Positions 1 through 7,550 of a stretch of 35,372 nt of DNA are shown one piece after another. Origin of the DNA: Candidatus Zipacnadia bacterium. GTDB taxonomy: Bacteria; Armatimonadota; Zipacnadia; Zipacnadales; Zipacnadaceae. A program made the translations under genes and the position numbers. The notes under the pieces are model-generated. The model made no database searches. It was not told where the DNA came from and was given only the letters and a program-made list of their open reading frames with translations. Positions within the stretch are counted from its first letter, which is position 1. Each line of letters opens with the position of its first letter. The stretch is from NCBI GenBank assembly GCA_029821455.1, contig JALGTI010000001.1, forward strand, positions 1 to 35,372, in the 5' to 3' direction.

Positions 1-1
1 G

Positions 2-760
2 CAGTACCGGACAGGCCCGTACCGCTGGATAGGCGGAGTGCGCTACCAGGACGAGGACCTCTTCGACAGCCAGACCACCTATCGCCTGGGGGTCAGCAGA
101 ATCCTGGGCGATGGCAACACTGTTCTCTGGACTAACTACGGCACTGGCTATCGCGTCCCCACTTTCAATGAACTGTACTTCCCCTTTATGGGCAATCCCG
201 GCCTCGTGCCCGAGGAGAGCAATAGCTACGAAGTCGGCTTGTGGGACAAGGTCGGCAAGAATGAGGATGTGGAGCTGGTCTACTTCCACAATGACTTCGA
301 GAACCTCATCCAGTGGCGTGAGGTCGCTCCCTGGGTCTGGCAGCCGGTCAACGTCGCCAATGCCACTACCCAGGGCCTGGAGTTCAGCTTCAACCAGCAG
401 CTCAGTGATAACTGGAGCCATAGCCTCGGGTTCACTCGCCTGAGCATCTGGACCGATGGCGACCCCCTACTGCGGAGACCAAAGTACTCCGGTTCATATC
501 AACTGGCGCACGCGGATGGGCGTGATAGCTTCAGCCTGGCTGCCTGCTACACTGGCCGGCGGTTTGACGCCAAGACTTTTCCTGGCCCGGATGTAGTAGG
601 AGGGTACTTGGTGGTTGATGTGGCGGCTTCGCGCAAGCTGGGCTCTGGCACCACGCTGTGGCTGCGTATCAACAACCTGCTGGACAAGGAATACGAGGCG
701 GCAGCGAATTATCCCTCGCCGGGATGGAACTGGCTAGTGGGTTTGAGCAGGGAGCTGTAG
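2..760 (+). CDS. TonB-dependent outer-membrane receptor, C-terminal part (5' end outside window)
   Basis: This is the C-terminal beta-barrel of an outer-membrane receptor that imports a scarce ligand (cobalamin, iron chelate or similar) using TonB energy. The frame is open from the window edge, so the plug domain and TonB box lie upstream. About 250 residues are visible. The segment YGTGYRVPTFNELY followed by GNPGLVPEES is typical of BtuB-like and siderophore receptors, and the end has the NNLLDKEYE pattern of the last strands. Alternating polar and aromatic strands fit a barrel. The protein ends in Leu rather than the usual terminal Phe or Trp of the outer-membrane insertion signal, which is slightly odd. 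BtuB is a guess from the GYRVPTFNELY motif; the ligand cannot be assigned. The gene converges with the minus-strand cluster. Confidence 0.88.
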   Translation, partial: QYRTGPYRWIGGVRYQDEDLFDSQTTYRLGVSRILGDGNTVLWTNYGTGYRVPTFNELYFPFMGNPGLVPEESNSYEVGLWDKVGKNEDVELVYFHNDFENLIQWREVAPWVWQPVNVANATTQGLEFSFNQQLSDNWSHSLGFTRLSIWTDGDPLLRRPKYSGSYQLAHADGRDSFSLAACYTGRRFDAKTFPGPDVVGGYLVVDVAASRKLGSGTTLWLRINNLLDKEYEAAANYPSPGWNWLVGLSREL

Positions 761-771
761 GTGGCTGCCGG

Positions 772-901
772 CCTCACCCCCCGGCCCCCTCTCGTTGCAG
801 GAGAGAGGGAGTACGACACAGTCTCGCCCTCCGATTCCGGGAGGGAGTTAAGAAGCTGGACAGGCAAGGATGCCTGTCCTACACATTTTAGGGTGAGGGG
901 G
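772..901. repeat. Composite palindromic intergenic element between convergent genes
   Basis: The element is bounded by an 8-base inverted repeat (CCTCACCC at 772-779, GGGTGAGG at 891-898). Inside are three more stem-loops: CCCTCTC/GAGAGGG (787-809), CCCTCC/GGAGGG (827-845) and the perfect 9-base stem GGACAGGCA/TGCCTGTCC (858-879). It fills the gap between two convergent genes and runs into the 3' end of the minus-strand gene, supplying its TAA stop at 888-890. The nested look suggests one short repeat inserted in another. It could also act as a two-way transcription terminator, though no strong T-run is present. Confidence 0.6.
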
Positions 902-3257
902 CGATAGTGAGGGTCACGGCCCGGGCCTGTACATCGAAGCGGAGGCGGGAGCTAGGGGCCTCGAATGTCTTCTCTTCGCGACTGCCGTCGGGCCACTGGA
1001 ATGTCACCTGATGTCGGCTGCCGGGCGTCACCTCATAATCACCATTCCTGATCGCCAGCCGCGTCTGGGTACGCTTGCCAGACGAGAGGGTAAGCCGGCC
1101 ATCGCGGCTAGTCTGCAGTCTGGTATCTGTGCCGGCTAGCTGCAGCACAATCGCGTTCTCGTCATACTGCTCGACGATAGCGGTGACCTCGCCGGCATAC
1201 GGTTGCACGAGCAGTGGAATGGCGCGAAGGGTACGCAACTCGCCGGATCCAAGCGGCACCGTCAGGCGCGCATAGCCGGTGCGCAGGCCATTATCGTAAC
1301 GGGAGCCAGCGGAGAACTTGGCAATAGCCCCCAGGTAGGCTCGGTGCTTGGCTGTGTAGCTGAGTACCTCGGCGATAGTGTCGGAGCCACTGTTATATAG
1401 CCGGAATTCATCTCCACCCAGGCCGGCGATATGGACCTGGTCAGGAAACAGGGGCGGCCCAATCAATTGATACATGGCACGGCGGGAGCACAGGTCACGA
1501 TGGAACGCGATGTAGGACGGGTCATTCACGCTCCAGTTGCTCCACAGGGGGTAGGTGGCAAAGACTGTCGCCCCCAGCCCACGGGTGCGTACTAAGATCC
1601 CAGCCCAAGCGGGGCTCCCCTCCTCATCGCGCTCCACATCCAGAACCGCCAGCGGTATGGTGTCTTCGGCGATCAATGCGTGCGCGGCGGGGCCGACTAC
1701 CGTCCACTGGCCACCGGCCACACTCGTGCCCCCGCGTTTCCCCATCTCGGTGAAGCCTTTGGTATCCATCCCCGGGCGCAGTGATGGGAACAGCGGCGGA
1801 ATGCAGTTAACCTTCAGATTCCCCACGCGATCCTTGATGCTGACAATCCCCTCCACACCACACCAGGCGCCCAGAGGGTGGGGCAGCTTGTCCCACTGGC
1901 CGGAGTTATACATCCCCGCGCCCAGGTCGCAGACAAACACTCCGCCGCGCTCGATGTAACCTTCGATAGCTGTTACGGCCTCGGGGGTAAGCTTCAGGGC
2001 TAAGGGTCCAAAGATGACCCCATACCGGTCCAGGTCCACGTCAGCCACTTCATTAAGCTGGAGTATATCCACCCCACCGAAGACGGTGCCGAGCCTGAAG
2101 GCGCCGAAGAGGTTGTTCGGCTCGCCGTCAGAGAGGCCCTGGATGAAGCCATAGGCGGGCACTTTCTCTTGCCCTGCCGCAAAGCCCTGGGCGTAGGGCT
2201 CCCAGAGGATTGCGATGGTACCAGCAGGCTCGATACCAAAGTCGGTCGGCTGCACAGCGGCGAGGGTGTCGTGCAGTTGACTGCGGACCTCCGCAGGCGA
2301 GCGGTTCTCCTCGATACGCTCGGCATCCTCGATGCCAAAGCCACAAGCACCACCCAGAGCGGCAACCCCGATCCAGCGGCCCAACGCATTCTCTGAAAAC
2401 AGCGGGCTGGGTGGAACCGGCAGGCGCAAGACGGGCAGGACCCGGAACTTGCCCATGCGGCGGCCCATGTGCAGGGCGTGCACATTGCTGGCGGTAGTGT
2501 CAGGCTCCAGGATATCCGGCGGCATCCAGACCTGGATGATGTCGTAGTCGTCGGGGATAGCACTGAGACTGCGGTAGAGGCTGATGCGCCCGGTCATCAG
2601 AGGGCGGGTAGGGTCCGCCTCCCGAATGACATCGGCCCAGAGCGCCATAAGATCGTGGAACTCCTGGCGCTGGAAGTCAGCGAAGTCAATTGAGGGCCGG
2701 CCCACCGCGAAGGGCATCTCATCATCCGCGCTCAAGGCGCCGACGATGCCTATCTGCGACCAGGTGAGGTACTCCGTCCCCCAGGCCGCGTTCAGTGTCG
2801 CCAGGTCTCGATAAATGGTCTTCAGGTATTGCTGGAAGCCAGCGGCCGAATAGCGGATGTCGCCCTCCAGGAAGTCAGAGGTCGCCCAGGCGGTGATACC
2901 CTCCTCGGAGGCCAGCTCGCCAACCGTCTCCCGTAGCAGCGTCCTGACACGATCTACGTATGACTGATCGCCCGTTGACAGGCCTAACTCGCTGTCTACG
3001 CTCGTCGGCAGGGCCACAATTGACTGCAGCCCGGCTTGGTGGGCGTTGCGGACCGCGACTTTGATGGGACCAAGTCTATCAACCTGCTCAGGATCAATGG
3101 TGAGGTAGATCGTGTTGAGGCCCAGCCAGCGCGCGTCATCGACCATCCGCGGCCCACTGAGGCCCAACAGGTAAGTGAAAAACAGGCCGTCGCTGTCAGC
3201 CGGACCGCCCGCAGCGCATAAGAGGCTTAGGAGAATGATGGCTGCGCTTCGCTTCAT
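888..3257 (-). CDS. Secreted GH42-like (beta-galactosidase-related) protein, active site doubtful
   Basis: 789 residues with an N-terminal signal peptide (Lys-Arg then a hydrophobic stretch ending near residue 18-22). The first 330 or so residues look like a TIM barrel of the GH42 type: the segment around residues 140-170 (QQYLKTIYRDLATLNAAWGT) matches the loop after the acid/base strand in that family. In GH42 enzymes an Asn-Glu pair precedes it; here the equivalent site reads WATSDFLEGD (124-133), so the usual catalytic dyad is not evident. Residues about 345-450 resemble the glutamine-amidotransferase-like trimerisation domain of GH42, with an FGPLALKLTPEAV turn and a GGVFVCDLGAG strand. 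A beta-rich tail follows. The gene lies 17 bases after rnc. Its last residues and stop fall in an intergenic repeat. A carbohydrate-binding or divergent hydrolase role is possible; activity is unproven. Confidence 0.7.
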   Translation of the reverse strand: MKRSAAIILLSLLCAAGGPADSDGLFFTYLLGLSGPRMVDDARWLGLNTIYLTIDPEQVDRLGPIKVAVRNAHQAGLQSIVALPTSVDSELGLSTGDQSYVDRVRTLLRETVGELASEEGITAWATSDFLEGDIRYSAAGFQQYLKTIYRDLATLNAAWGTEYLTWSQIGIVGALSADDEMPFAVGRPSIDFADFQRQEFHDLMALWADVIREADPTRPLMTGRISLYRSLSAIPDDYDIIQVWMPPDILEPDTTASNVHALHMGRRMGKFRVLPVLRLPVPPSPLFSENALGRWIGVAALGGACGFGIEDAERIEENRSPAEVRSQLHDTLAAVQPTDFGIEPAGTIAILWEPYAQGFAAGQEKVPAYGFIQGLSDGEPNNLFGAFRLGTVFGGVDILQLNEVADVDLDRYGVIFGPLALKLTPEAVTAIEGYIERGGVFVCDLGAGMYNSGQWDKLPHPLGAWCGVEGIVSIKDRVGNLKVNCIPPLFPSLRPGMDTKGFTEMGKRGGTSVAGGQWTVVGPAAHALIAEDTIPLAVLDVERDEEGSPAWAGILVRTRGLGATVFATYPLWSNWSVNDPSYIAFHRDLCSRRAMYQLIGPPLFPDQVHIAGLGGDEFRLYNSGSDTIAEVLSYTAKHRAYLGAIAKFSAGSRYDNGLRTGYARLTVPLGSGELRTLRAIPLLVQPYAGEVTAIVEQYDENAIVLQLAGTDTRLQTSRDGRLTLSSGKRTQTRLAIRNGDYEVTPGSRHQVTFQWPDGSREEKTFEAPSSRLRFDVQARAVTLTIAPSP

Positions 3258-3274
3258 GCCGCCCGTCTCTTCGG

Positions 3275-4015
3275 CTAGATAGTGTCCGTTGAGTGGTTAT
3301 TCACAACCGTCGCCAGCCAGACCTCCTTGGTGGATAGAGCATCGCCGGCCGCGGCTTGCTGAGCTTGCTGCTTGCTGGCACCGTTGCCTTGGCCGATCAC
3401 CCGTCCTCGGAAGCGCACCTCCACCTCGAAAGTCCGATCGTGAGGTGGCCCCATCACAGCAACGGTCACATAGCGAGGAATCTGCTTGGTCTGCTTCTGC
3501 AGCAGCTCCTGGAGCACGGTCTTATGGTCGAAGACAAGCTCCTGCGCCTCGATATTTGCCAGAATATCACGAAACAGTCGCATTACCAGGGCACGGGCGG
3601 TTCGCATCCCCTTGGCCAGATACGCAGCCCCGATGACAGCTTCCACGCAATCGGCCAGCAGTGAGGTTTTCTGTCGGCCACCAGTCTCTTCCTCGCCGTG
3701 ACCCAGCAGCAAGTAGTCACCAAAGCCCCGCTGCCGGGCAACCCTGGCAAGAGTGGTCGAACGCGCCACCACCGACTTCATCCTGGTCAACTGCCCCTCG
3801 GGTAAGCCGGGAAACTTCTTGTATAGGTGCTCCGCCAAGCATAAGTCCAACACCGTGTCACCCAGGAATTCCAGGCGCTGGTTGGACTCCACGGAGGGCA
3901 AGCCCTGTTCGCGCACCCACGAGGTATGACAGAACGCCTGCCGCAACAGGTCAAGATCCATCTTGGGCAGGCGTAGTTGTTCGGCAAGTGCCCTGAAGCG
4001 CTTCTTGTCCTGCAC
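3275..4015 (-). CDS. rnc: Ribonuclease III
   Basis: Double-strand-specific endoribonuclease that matures rRNA precursors and trims structured mRNAs. It has 246 residues, normal for the family. The signature NQRLEFLGD lies at residues 45-53, with metal ligands Glu49 and Asp53; the second set, Asp122 and Glu125, is in DCVEAVIGA. The first signature residue is Gln rather than the more common Glu. A double-stranded-RNA-binding domain covers about residues 162-228 and ends in the KQQAQQAAAGDAL helix. The start is GTG, chosen because GGGAGGA lies 6 to 7 bases upstream. A gap of about 168 bases without a recognisable gene separates it from fabF. Location after acpP-fabF agrees with the common acpP/rnc neighbourhood. 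Confidence 0.96.
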   Translation of the reverse strand: MQDKKRFRALAEQLRLPKMDLDLLRQAFCHTSWVREQGLPSVESNQRLEFLGDTVLDLCLAEHLYKKFPGLPEGQLTRMKSVVARSTTLARVARQRGFGDYLLLGHGEEETGGRQKTSLLADCVEAVIGAAYLAKGMRTARALVMRLFRDILANIEAQELVFDHKTVLQELLQKQTKQIPRYVTVAVMGPPHDRTFEVEVRFRGRVIGQGNGASKQQAQQAAAGDALSTKEVWLATVVNNHSTDTI

Positions 4016-4183
4016 AGTTAATCCTCCCGGCGAAACGACTGGCCGCAGTCAAGCTGGTAAGCTTCGGCGCCGGTCAGGTGCCGCGGCTTCTTCTGTGCAG
4101 GCGCGCTCCCCTGGACGCAACCAGTGCAGCCAAGGGACCGCCTCCGCGCAGGTGTTTCTTATGTACTATCGGCCCTTCTGCTA

Positions 4184-5410
4184 CTAGACAGCCCCAATGA
4201 TCAGCACCGCATTGTGTCCCCCAAAGCCGAACGAATTGGACATAGCGTACTTGACCGTTGCCTGGCGCGGCTTGTCTCGCACGATGTCAATGACTATGCC
4301 GTCGTCCGGGTTGTCGCAGTTGAGGGTGTGGGGGATTATTCCCTCTTGAATGGCTTTGATGCAGGCCAGCAGCTCAGAAGCCCCAGTCGCCCCGAGCTGA
4401 TGGCCGTGAATCGGTTTGGTTGACGAAACAGGTACGCTGTCACCGAACAACTCACCGATGGCGGTAGCCTCCATCTCGTCGCCGCCTGGGGTGCCAGGTG
4501 CGTGGGCATTAATGTAATCAATATCATCGGCTGCCAGGCCGGCGTCCCGCAGGGCCGCTTGCATCGCCATCCTAGCGCCACGTCCCTCGGGGTCGGGAGC
4601 TGTGATGTGATAGGCGTCTGCGGTCATGCCGTATCCCAGTATTTCCGCCAATATGGTGGCACCGCGCGCCCGGGCCCACTCCAGTTCCTCAAGGATCATA
4701 ACGGTGGCCCCTTCACCCATCACGAAGCCATCGCGGTCGCGGTCAAAGGGCCGGCAGGACCGTTCAGGCTCATCATTGCGCCGGGAGATAGCGCGGGCAG
4801 CAGCAAAGCCGGCCACGGCGAGCGGGGTGAGAGCCGCTTCAGCCCCACCGGCGACCATTACCTTGGCCGCTCCCCGGCGGATGATCTCAAAGGAATCACC
4901 GATGGCGTGAGCAGCCGTGGCGCAGGCTGTGGCGACCGTCGAGTTGGGCCCTTTGGCACCAGTCTCGATTGATACCATTCCCGATCCCATATTGACAATC
5001 ATCATCGGGACAAAGAATGGAGAGACACGCGAAGGGCCCCGCTCAAGCAGCGCCTGGTGCTGCTTCTCCCAGGTCCACATTCCCCCGATCCCCGAGCCAA
5101 TAAGCACACCGATATCATCGGCATTGTCCTCCATGACCGTCAGGTCCGCATCCCCCAGGGCCATTTTCGCGGCGGCGATGGCGAACTGGGTGAACCTGTC
5201 GCAACGTTTGACGATCTTGGCATCCATCCACCGGGTAGGTTCGAAGTCTCGGACCTCAGCAGCAATCCGCGTGGCGTGCTCTGACGCATCAAACTGCGTG
5301 ATGGGGCCAATCCCAGAGTGCCCCTTGCAGCAGGCCCGCCACAGGTCTTCAACGCTGTAGCCCAGGGGCGAGATGATACCGATTCCGGTGACAACGACGC
5401 GCCTGTTCAT
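4184..5410 (-). CDS. fabF: Beta-ketoacyl-ACP synthase II (KAS II) family
   Basis: Condenses malonyl-ACP with a growing acyl-ACP in type II fatty-acid synthesis. It has 408 residues, typical length. The thiolase-fold triad is readable: Cys163 in TACATAAHA, His303 in NAHAPGTPGGD, and His337 in TKPIHGHQLGATGA, with Lys332 and the C-terminal SFGFGGHN loop. Two motifs differ from the common forms: NAHGTSTPxND is replaced by NAHAPGTPGGD, and TKSxxGHxxGAAG by TKPIHGHQLGATG. The catalytic residues remain, so it should be active, but specificity could differ from textbook FabF. It follows acpP after a 111-base gap that contains a hairpin. Confidence 0.95.
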   Translation of the reverse strand: MNRRVVVTGIGIISPLGYSVEDLWRACCKGHSGIGPITQFDASEHATRIAAEVRDFEPTRWMDAKIVKRCDRFTQFAIAAAKMALGDADLTVMEDNADDIGVLIGSGIGGMWTWEKQHQALLERGPSRVSPFFVPMMIVNMGSGMVSIETGAKGPNSTVATACATAAHAIGDSFEIIRRGAAKVMVAGGAEAALTPLAVAGFAAARAISRRNDEPERSCRPFDRDRDGFVMGEGATVMILEELEWARARGATILAEILGYGMTADAYHITAPDPEGRGARMAMQAALRDAGLAADDIDYINAHAPGTPGGDEMEATAIGELFGDSVPVSSTKPIHGHQLGATGASELLACIKAIQEGIIPHTLNCDNPDDGIVIDIVRDKPRQATVKYAMSNSFGFGGHNAVLIIGAV

Positions 5411-5471
5411 TGACTACTCCTAGATTGACCCCGAAAACCAGGCGAAAAGCGCGGTGGCCTAAGCCTCAAGC

Positions 5472-5498
5472 GGCCTTGTGGCCAAGGCCCACAAGGCC
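5472..5498 (-). other. Stem-loop between acpP and fabF
   Basis: A perfect 10-base inverted repeat (GGCCTTGTGG / CCACAAGGCC) with a 7-base loop lies in the gap between acpP and fabF. No T-run follows on the transcribed strand, so it is not a classic terminator. It could stabilise the acpP message or attenuate read-through, which would suit the high demand for acyl carrier protein. It may instead be another small repeat. Confidence 0.45.
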
Positions 5499-5521
5499 TG
5501 CGCGAAGTCGGCCCGAGAGGG

Positions 5522-5761
5522 CTAGCTACTGACACCCTTCTGCTCCAGATAGCGCACGGTATCGCCCACAGTCCGAATCTGCTCGGCTTCCTCTTCGGGA
5601 ATCTCGATGGCAAACTCCTCTTCAAGGGCCATGACCAGTTCGACGACGTCCAATGAGTCGGCCTTCAGATCGCCCTCAAAGGTAGCGCTCTCTGTGACCT
5701 CGCTTTCAGGTACCGACAGTTCCCTCACGATAACTTCCTTGACTTTTTCAAACAATGCCAC
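5522..5761 (-). CDS. acpP: Acyl carrier protein
   Basis: Small acidic four-helix carrier that holds fatty-acid intermediates on a phosphopantetheine arm. It has 79 residues, as usual. The attachment serine is Ser36 in the ADSLDVVEL motif; the protein is rich in Glu and Asp, with an EEEFAIEIPEEEAE helix typical of bacterial ACPs. The start is GTG, supported by GAGGTGA about 6 bases upstream. It stands between fabG and fabF, the classic order. Confidence 0.97.
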   Translation of the reverse strand: MALFEKVKEVIVRELSVPESEVTESATFEGDLKADSLDVVELVMALEEEFAIEIPEEEAEQIRTVGDTVRYLEQKGVSS

Positions 5762-5808
5762 TGACTTTCACCTCGCTTGATGCATTCGCGGCGCGGACGC
5801 CGGTTCAG

Positions 5809-6549
5809 TTACATTAGCATGCCACCATCTATGCTAATGACTTGCCCAGTTATGTAGCTGGCCTCCGGGTGGGCCAGGAACGCCACTACGCCAGCCACGT
5901 CCTCTGCTGTGCCAGCTCGCCCGAGCGGTATCAGGCTCAGCCAGCCTTCACGCACCGCCTCAGAAAGCTGCTCAGTCATAGGAGTCTCGATGAAGCCTGG
6001 GGCAACAGCGTTGCAGTTAACGCCCCTTCCGGCCAGTTCCTTGGCGGTGGTCTTGGTCAGGGCAATCAGGCCGCCCTTGGAGGCAGCGTAGTTGGCCTGG
6101 CCGGGGTTGCCCATCACCCCCGCTACGGAGGCGATGTTGATAATGCGACCATAGCGCGCTTTCATCATCGGTTTGGCCACGGCGCGCGTGCAGATGAAGG
6201 CACCCTTGAGGTTGACATCCAACACCGCATCCCACTGCTCATCCTTCATTCTGACCAGCAGGCCGTCGCGGGTAATGCCGGCATTGTTGACCAGAATGTC
6301 AATCCGTCCCCATTTATCCAGCGCCTCGCTGACCATTGCCTCAACCTGCTCAGGATCAGTCACGGAGGCGACGGATACCAGGGCCTCGCGCCCCAACTCC
6401 TCAACCTCGGCGGCCACAGCATTCGCGGCCTCTTCCAGGATATCATTGACCACTATACTGGCACCGTGCTGGGCGAGCTCCAAGGCGATAGTGCGCCCGA
6501 TGCCGCCGCCGGAGCCGGTAATGATCGCAATCTGGTCCTGGAGCTTCAA
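5809..6549 (-). CDS. fabG: 3-oxoacyl-ACP reductase
   Basis: NADPH-dependent reduction of 3-ketoacyl-ACP, the first reductive step of each elongation cycle. Short-chain dehydrogenase fold, 246 residues from the chosen start. The cofactor motif TGSGGGIG is at residues 11-18, NNAG at 88-91, and the catalytic set Asn113, Ser141, Tyr154, Lys158 is complete. The start chosen is a TTG with GGAGG six bases before it; it gives the usual N-terminus (MKLQDQIAIITG). An upstream ATG in frame would add 12 residues and overlap fabD, without matching the family. It sits directly after fabD and before acpP. Confidence 0.96.
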   Translation of the reverse strand: MKLQDQIAIITGSGGGIGRTIALELAQHGASIVVNDILEEAANAVAAEVEELGREALVSVASVTDPEQVEAMVSEALDKWGRIDILVNNAGITRDGLLVRMKDEQWDAVLDVNLKGAFICTRAVAKPMMKARYGRIINIASVAGVMGNPGQANYAASKGGLIALTKTTAKELAGRGVNCNAVAPGFIETPMTEQLSEAVREGWLSLIPLGRAGTAEDVAGVVAFLAHPEASYITGQVISIDGGMLM

Positions 6550-6565
6550 TTCTTCCCTCCGCTCC

Positions 6566-7495
6566 CTAGTTGATGAGACGGTCAATGGTCACTAGCAGTG
6601 TTTCGGCGTCACAGGCGCTGTGGACCGCCACGCTGCCATCAATCTTGCTCATCATCCGCGCCAGTACCTGCCCAGGTCCCACCTCGACGAAAACGTCAGC
6701 GCCCATCTTGATCATCGTACGCACCGAGGCCTCCCAACGCACCTGGTTCGTAATCTGCTGGATCAGGGCCTGACGGATGCCGTCAGCATCAGTGCGGGCA
6801 GTTGCGTCCACATTCGACACCAGCGGGATGCGGGCATCGGTGAAGTTGGCCTGTTCCAGCAGCGGACGCATCTGCTCGGCGGCTGGCTCCATAAGTCGCG
6901 AATGGAAGGCGCCAGAGACCTTGAGTGGGATCACGCGCTTGGCCCCCGCTTCCTTCGCCAACTCTGAGGCCCTCGCCACCGCCTCTGCCTCACCCGAGAT
7001 GACCGTCTGCACAGGAGTATTGTAATTCGCCACTACGCAGACACCTTCCTGCATGGCTTGGGCAACCGCTGCCTCCACCTCGTTGGGGGGCAGGCCAATG
7101 ATGGCGGCCATCACACCCCCAGCCTTCTCGCCTGCATCGGCCATCGCCACGCCGCGCTGCCATATCAGCATAATGGCCTCTTCGACCTCGAGTGCACCGG
7201 CGGCGACAGCCGCAGAGTACTCCCCGACGCTGTGGCCAGCGACGATCTGTGGCTCTACGCCGCGCTCGGAGAGCACCTGAAGTGTCGCGATGCTCTGTGC
7301 CAGTATGGCAGGCTGGGCATAGCGGGTGTCCTGGAGACCCTCCTGCAGACCGTCGAACATCAGCCCAGTGAGCGGGAAGCCCAGTGACTTATTTACCAGG
7401 CTGAATAGCCGCCGAACGGTTGGATACTCTCCATACAGGTCTGTGCCCATACCGACGAATTGTGAACCCTGGCCTGGAAAGATGAAAGCTATCAC
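6566..7495 (-). CDS. fabD: Malonyl-CoA:ACP transacylase
   Basis: Transfers malonyl groups from CoA to the acyl carrier protein, supplying the extender unit for fatty-acid synthesis. It has 309 residues, the standard length. The N-terminal FPGQGSQ motif begins at residue 6, the nucleophile elbow is GHSVGEY with Ser89, and the catalytic His198 is in SGAFHSRLM. The start codon is GTG; GGAGG lies 12 bases upstream, a little far. It follows etfA after about 55 bases and precedes fabG. Separation from fabH by an ACAD and two ETF genes is the unusual part of its context. Confidence 0.96.
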   Translation of the reverse strand: MIAFIFPGQGSQFVGMGTDLYGEYPTVRRLFSLVNKSLGFPLTGLMFDGLQEGLQDTRYAQPAILAQSIATLQVLSERGVEPQIVAGHSVGEYSAAVAAGALEVEEAIMLIWQRGVAMADAGEKAGGVMAAIIGLPPNEVEAAVAQAMQEGVCVVANYNTPVQTVISGEAEAVARASELAKEAGAKRVIPLKVSGAFHSRLMEPAAEQMRPLLEQANFTDARIPLVSNVDATARTDADGIRQALIQQITNQVRWEASVRTMIKMGADVFVEVGPGQVLARMMSKIDGSVAVHSACDAETLLVTIDRLIN

Positions 7496-7550
7496 TGGGT
7501 GCTATCGCCTCCGTGGCAGCAAGAGCATCCGCCGCCAACTACCCGGCTTC

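Noticed and set aside
772..901. CRISPR array or insertion-sequence ends
   Set aside because: The repeats are nested inverted repeats, not regularly spaced direct repeats, and no transposase or cas gene is present.
4016..4183. Small gene in the rnc-fabF gap
   Set aside because: No open frame with a ribosome-binding site and no RNA-gene fold that I can support; left as unassigned spacer.
5842..6573. Plus-strand open frame of about 240 codons over fabG
   Set aside because: fabG on the other strand has all catalytic residues; the plus frame has no recognisable features.
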